Source: Ipomoea triloba (lineage: Eukaryota; Streptophyta; Magnoliopsida; Solanales; Convolvulaceae). Taken from it: a stretch of DNA of 64,000 nt. Shown here in pieces: positions 61,006-64,000 of this stretch. The DNA lies in NCBI RefSeq assembly GCF_003576645.1, contig NC_044919.1, positions 28,203,061-28,267,060 on the forward strand, in the 5' to 3' direction. Made by a program: the position numbers and the translations under genes. The notes beneath the pieces were generated by a model. The model worked only from the letters and a program-made list of their open reading frames with translations, did no database searches and had not been told where the DNA came from. Position 1 is the stretch's first letter. Each line of letters starts with the position of its first letter.

Positions 61006-61751
61006 ACCAAAAAACGGTCCAAATTGCATATCTGCGCAAAACAGATCTGTGCAACGCCAAAACCATTTTCGACCATTTTTGCTCTTCTGCTCCCTCACAC
61101 CACCAGCCACCGCCTTCGCCACACCGTAACGCCACCACGCCGTCCACCTGGAGTCGGAGTCGCCACCAGCCGTCGACTCCAGATCTGCTGCCGACGACAT
61201 TGTCGCCTCCGCCGCGTTTGAGGAGCGCTGCTGCAGCCGCCGCTGCTCTTCCTCTCACCGTCCATTGCCGACTCTCCTCGCCCAGTAGACGCCGACGACA
61301 CTCTCGCAACGTAGACGCCGAGGACGACGCCATTGTGGTAAGTTTTCATTTTTTATTTTAATTTTTATTTCGTAATTCATTTATTTGTTATTTATTTATT
61401 TATTTCGAATTTTTGTTTATTTATTTGATTTATTTTCTTTTATTTTTGATTTTTTTATTTGTGATTTATTTGAACGTTGTGAATATTAATGTTTGATTTT
61501 TATAGAATTTTTTGAATTTTATTATTATTTTGAATATATATATGGTGGATTTTTGAATTTTATTATTATTGTGAATGACAAAAATAATTAATAGTTAATA
61601 ATCTTGAATTATGTTGACAAAAATAATTAATAGTTAATAATCTTGACAAAAATAATTTATCAATTTATTTTGAATTTGTTGTTATTGTGCTATATTTATT
61701 TTAAATTTTAAAAAAATTTGTTTATTGTCAAACAATTTAAAATAGGCAAAA

Positions 61752-62197
61752 ACTTGTGTGAGACCGTCTCACCATGAGACGGGTCGGGTCGGATTGGATC
61801 AAAATGTAAATGTAATACTTATACGCACAAATGTCATACTTATATGCTCAAATATAATACTAATCAGGAATAACATTTTTATTACTTATAAGGTTAAATG
61901 TAATACTTTTAATGGAAAATGTAATACTTTTACATTTCGATTTAAAAGTATTATATTTTTCATCAAAAGTATTATATTTGCCCTTATAAGTAAGGGGCAC
62001 TTGTCAACATTACTTATTATGATAAATGTAATACTTTTTCTCTTATAAGTAACAAAAATTGTATTCGTGATTAGTATTATATTTGAGCATATAAGTATGA
62101 CATTTGCACATATAAGTATGAGATTTGCATGATGCATGTTTCGACCCGACCCGATCCGTCTCACGAATAAGGATCCGTGAGATGGTCTCACACAAGT
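61752..62197. mobile_element. MITE, copy C of the GAGACCGTCTCAC family, inside the CACTA element
   Basis: It starts ACTTGTGTGAGACCGTCTCAC and ends with GTGAGATGGTCTCACACAAGT. The interior (CAAATGTCATACTTATATGC) is closely similar to copy A at 8897. It sits within the intron of the CACTA element, so it inserted later. This copy has the best-preserved ends of the three. Confidence 0.85.
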
Positions 62198-62710
62198 GTG
62201 ACCCTTTAAAATAATATTATTTCTAAGTATATTACATAAATTAGTATTAATTAACCAAATGACTATTAATAATACTAATTTTGAGAAAGATAGAACTACT
62301 TGAATGTAAAATTTTACATTTATATATGATTGTACAATATATTTTGTGAAATTAGTAGTTAGGTATGTACTTGATTAAATAGGTATTTAGAGACATTAAT
62401 TATTTGATTATTAGTTAGGTATATATTTTGATAAATTAGAGACTTGATTATTAGTTAGGTATATATTTTTATGAATTAGGTACTTGATTAAATATGTATT
62501 TAGAGATATTAATAATTTGATGAATTAGCTAGATTGAATTTGATGAGTTAAGTATTTTGATGAATTAGATTGATTTGAATTAGTTAGTTTAGGGTTTTGA
62601 TGAATTAGATTGATTTGGATTAGTTAGTTATAAACTAGGTATATGTTGTTTCTAAATGCATCCATAATCAAGTATCCATATCTGATCTTCATAGTATTGT
62701 CAATTGACAT

Positions 62711-63275
62711 ATATGGATCGGAGTTGGATGCATGAGAAACGCAATACAGTCAAATATATACAAGGGGTTCAAGAGTTCATACAATATGCTGAAGAAAATA
62801 AAAGTAAAAATGCGGAGGATTTTATATCGCGCCCGTGCTGTGATTGTAAAAATTTAAGAAGTTATCGTAATTCTGACGTAGTGAAGGACCATTTGATACG
62901 CCGTGATGGATATGGCATGGTGAAAGCTTACCTCCTAGTACAAGTGTTAGTAAGAGTGAAGCTCATGTAGATAGTGAAACTCATGTAGAGAGTGAGAATC
63001 AAGCAAATAGTCAAACTCAGGCAAATAACAAAGAGAATAATGAAACTCGTGTTAGCAATGATGAGGATGATGAAATTAATGACCGAATAGATGAAATGAT
63101 GCGTGATGTGCAGGGAGATTTTAGTGAAATGCCTCTTGAATTTAGATGTTTGTTTGATAATGTTGAAAAACCTTTGTTTTCTGGGTGTACCAAATATACT
63201 AAGTTATCTGTTGTGCTTAAGTTATATAATTTAAAAGCAAAGAATGGATTGAGTGATAAGAGTTTCACGGGATTT
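62711..63275 (+). pseudogene. CACTA transposase N-terminus (transposase-associated domain, start of TNP2)
   Basis: The frame from the second ATG at 62711 reads MDRSWMHEKRNTVKYIQGVQ, FIQYAEENK and RPCCDCKNLRSYRNSDVVKD: the transposase-associated zinc-binding domain found at the start of En/Spm-type transposases. After a frame change or short intron near 62920 it continues in the 63096 frame with EMPLEFRCLFDNVEKPLFSG, CTKYTKLSVVLKLYNLKAKN and GLSDKSFT, the beginning of the TNP2 transposase. The match stops abruptly at about 63275. The catalytic region is not in the window, so only a truncated product can be made here. Confidence 0.88.
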
Positions 63276-64000
63276 GGTCGTAGCCTTTTTAGGTACAAGC
63301 AAATACCCGGAGTATTCCGGGGTTATCGATCCACAGGGAAGCGGGGTATCAAGCACTAGTTACTAATTAATTCACGAGAAGCTATTCCAACGCTAACAAT
63401 GGGTATTTATCTAAAATTATGAAAACAAAATAAATGAAGCAAGGCAAACGGACTTTTATATACAAGAGCTTAAGAGCGGGATTTTTGGTTGTCAAAGTGT
63501 TAATCACCTAGTGCCAATCTAAAGTGAAATAACCATTCGAGTTCAACAAGTGTGGATGATTGCAATCTAAAAGGGAAAGATTACTCTCGTAATTCAAACC
63601 CAAAATAAGGTAATTGGAATACTCACTCTCGTGAGCTATTCACAACGTATAAGCAAGAACAAGCAATAAATGGAATACCCACTCTCGTGGGCTATTCACA
63701 ATTGGAATACTCACTCTCGTGAGCTATTCACAATAAATCCCTTAATCAACATGTCCTCTCTCGAGGTACAAGAATCAAGTGCAATTGTGGGTGCTCTAAT
63801 TCATAGACAAATTTAGCAATGAAACAAGTAATTAGGATCCTTAACTACAAGCATCAAGAAATTAAGCCACAATTACAACACAAGTAATAAACCCAAATAG
63901 ATATTTCATTCAAGCAATTAAAGAACTAGGCACATAGGTTCATAAACACTTATCAATCCAAAAATCCCAAAGGAAAGCTTAGCCTATCATGGCTAAAATA
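63276..64000 (-). mobile_element. Unidentified retroelement-like insertion in the CACTA transposase
   Basis: It begins at about 63276, where transposase homology ends. Read on the minus strand it contains CTTCCCTGTGGATCGATAAC and CCGGAATACTCCGGGTATTT, a style seen in non-coding parts of plant Athila/Tat-type gypsy elements. CACTCTCGTGAGCTATTCACAA and its variant with GGGC occur at about 63627, 63680 and 63710. No coding region is seen before the window end. The family is a guess. Confidence 0.5.

Larger units (their letters stand above)
60812..63275 (+). mobile_element. Left part of a CACTA (En/Spm) DNA transposon
   Basis: It begins with the classical CACTACTACAAAA terminal sequence at 60812, followed by three consecutive subterminal hairpins (60853-61001), a GC-rich leader region with a GTAAGT donor near 61336, a long AT-rich intron that has received a MITE (61752-62197), and the start of the transposase. 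It is interrupted at about 63275 by another element. The right end is not in the window. Confidence 0.9.

Noticed and set aside
60962..61361. Overlapping frames of 65-123 codons on both strands
   Set aside because: GC-rich untranslated leader of the CACTA element; frames exist on both strands because of low stop frequency, with no family resemblance.

Overview
This is nuclear DNA of a flowering plant, almost certainly a eudicot. It is AT-rich, genes have many GT-AG introns, and plant-only families are present (SPL, PTI1, clade II ATG8, TKPR2). Intergenic space is full of plant transposon remnants: CACTA, hAT-type and Mutator-like MITEs, and Ty3/gypsy. A 9-mer, TACTCCGTA, recurs at least nine times. 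The species cannot be fixed from the sequence alone.

Layout. 1-2.4 kb is a degenerate repeat field. 2.5-8.7 kb is a chimeric pseudogene block on the minus strand: a broken B1-type cyclin whose exons 3 and 4 are separated by six exons of a broken phospholipase D delta and by a perfect 5 x 158 bp array. In this block unrelated sequences have been tandemly duplicated with exactly the same 42 bp step. 8.9-14.6 kb is transposon debris. Then come intact genes: a small J-domain membrane protein (+, 14.65-16.62 kb), a sugar-phosphate translocator-like carrier (-, 17.3-21.2 kb), and a PTI1-like kinase (-, 23.75-26.42 kb). 28.0-32.2 kb is repeats: a 556 bp fold-back element, a 31 x 33 bp minisatellite and two more inverted-repeat MITEs. 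Next are an SPL1/SPL12-type transcription factor (+, 33.6-38.2 kb), a TKPR2-like reductase (+, 40.6-42.6 kb), ATG8 of the h/i clade (+, 43.6-44.9 kb), a ZNF598/Hel2-type RING ubiquitin ligase (-, 45.7-49.7 kb), a PP2C phosphatase (+, 52.9-54.6 kb) and a COQ10/START-like protein (-, 55.1-57.2 kb). The 50.3-52.0 kb stretch is a tandem array carrying two hAT-type MITEs and one matching empty site. From 57.6 kb on it is transposons again: a MITE, a gypsy integrase/chromodomain tail, and the left end of a CACTA transposon whose transposase is cut by a further insertion running off the window.

The genes do not form a pathway; they are independent plant housekeeping, signalling and development loci. 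For nine intact genes I reconstructed exon structures in which every intron has usable splice signals and the summed coding length is a whole number of codons ending in a stop. These are hand-made models, not computed alignments.
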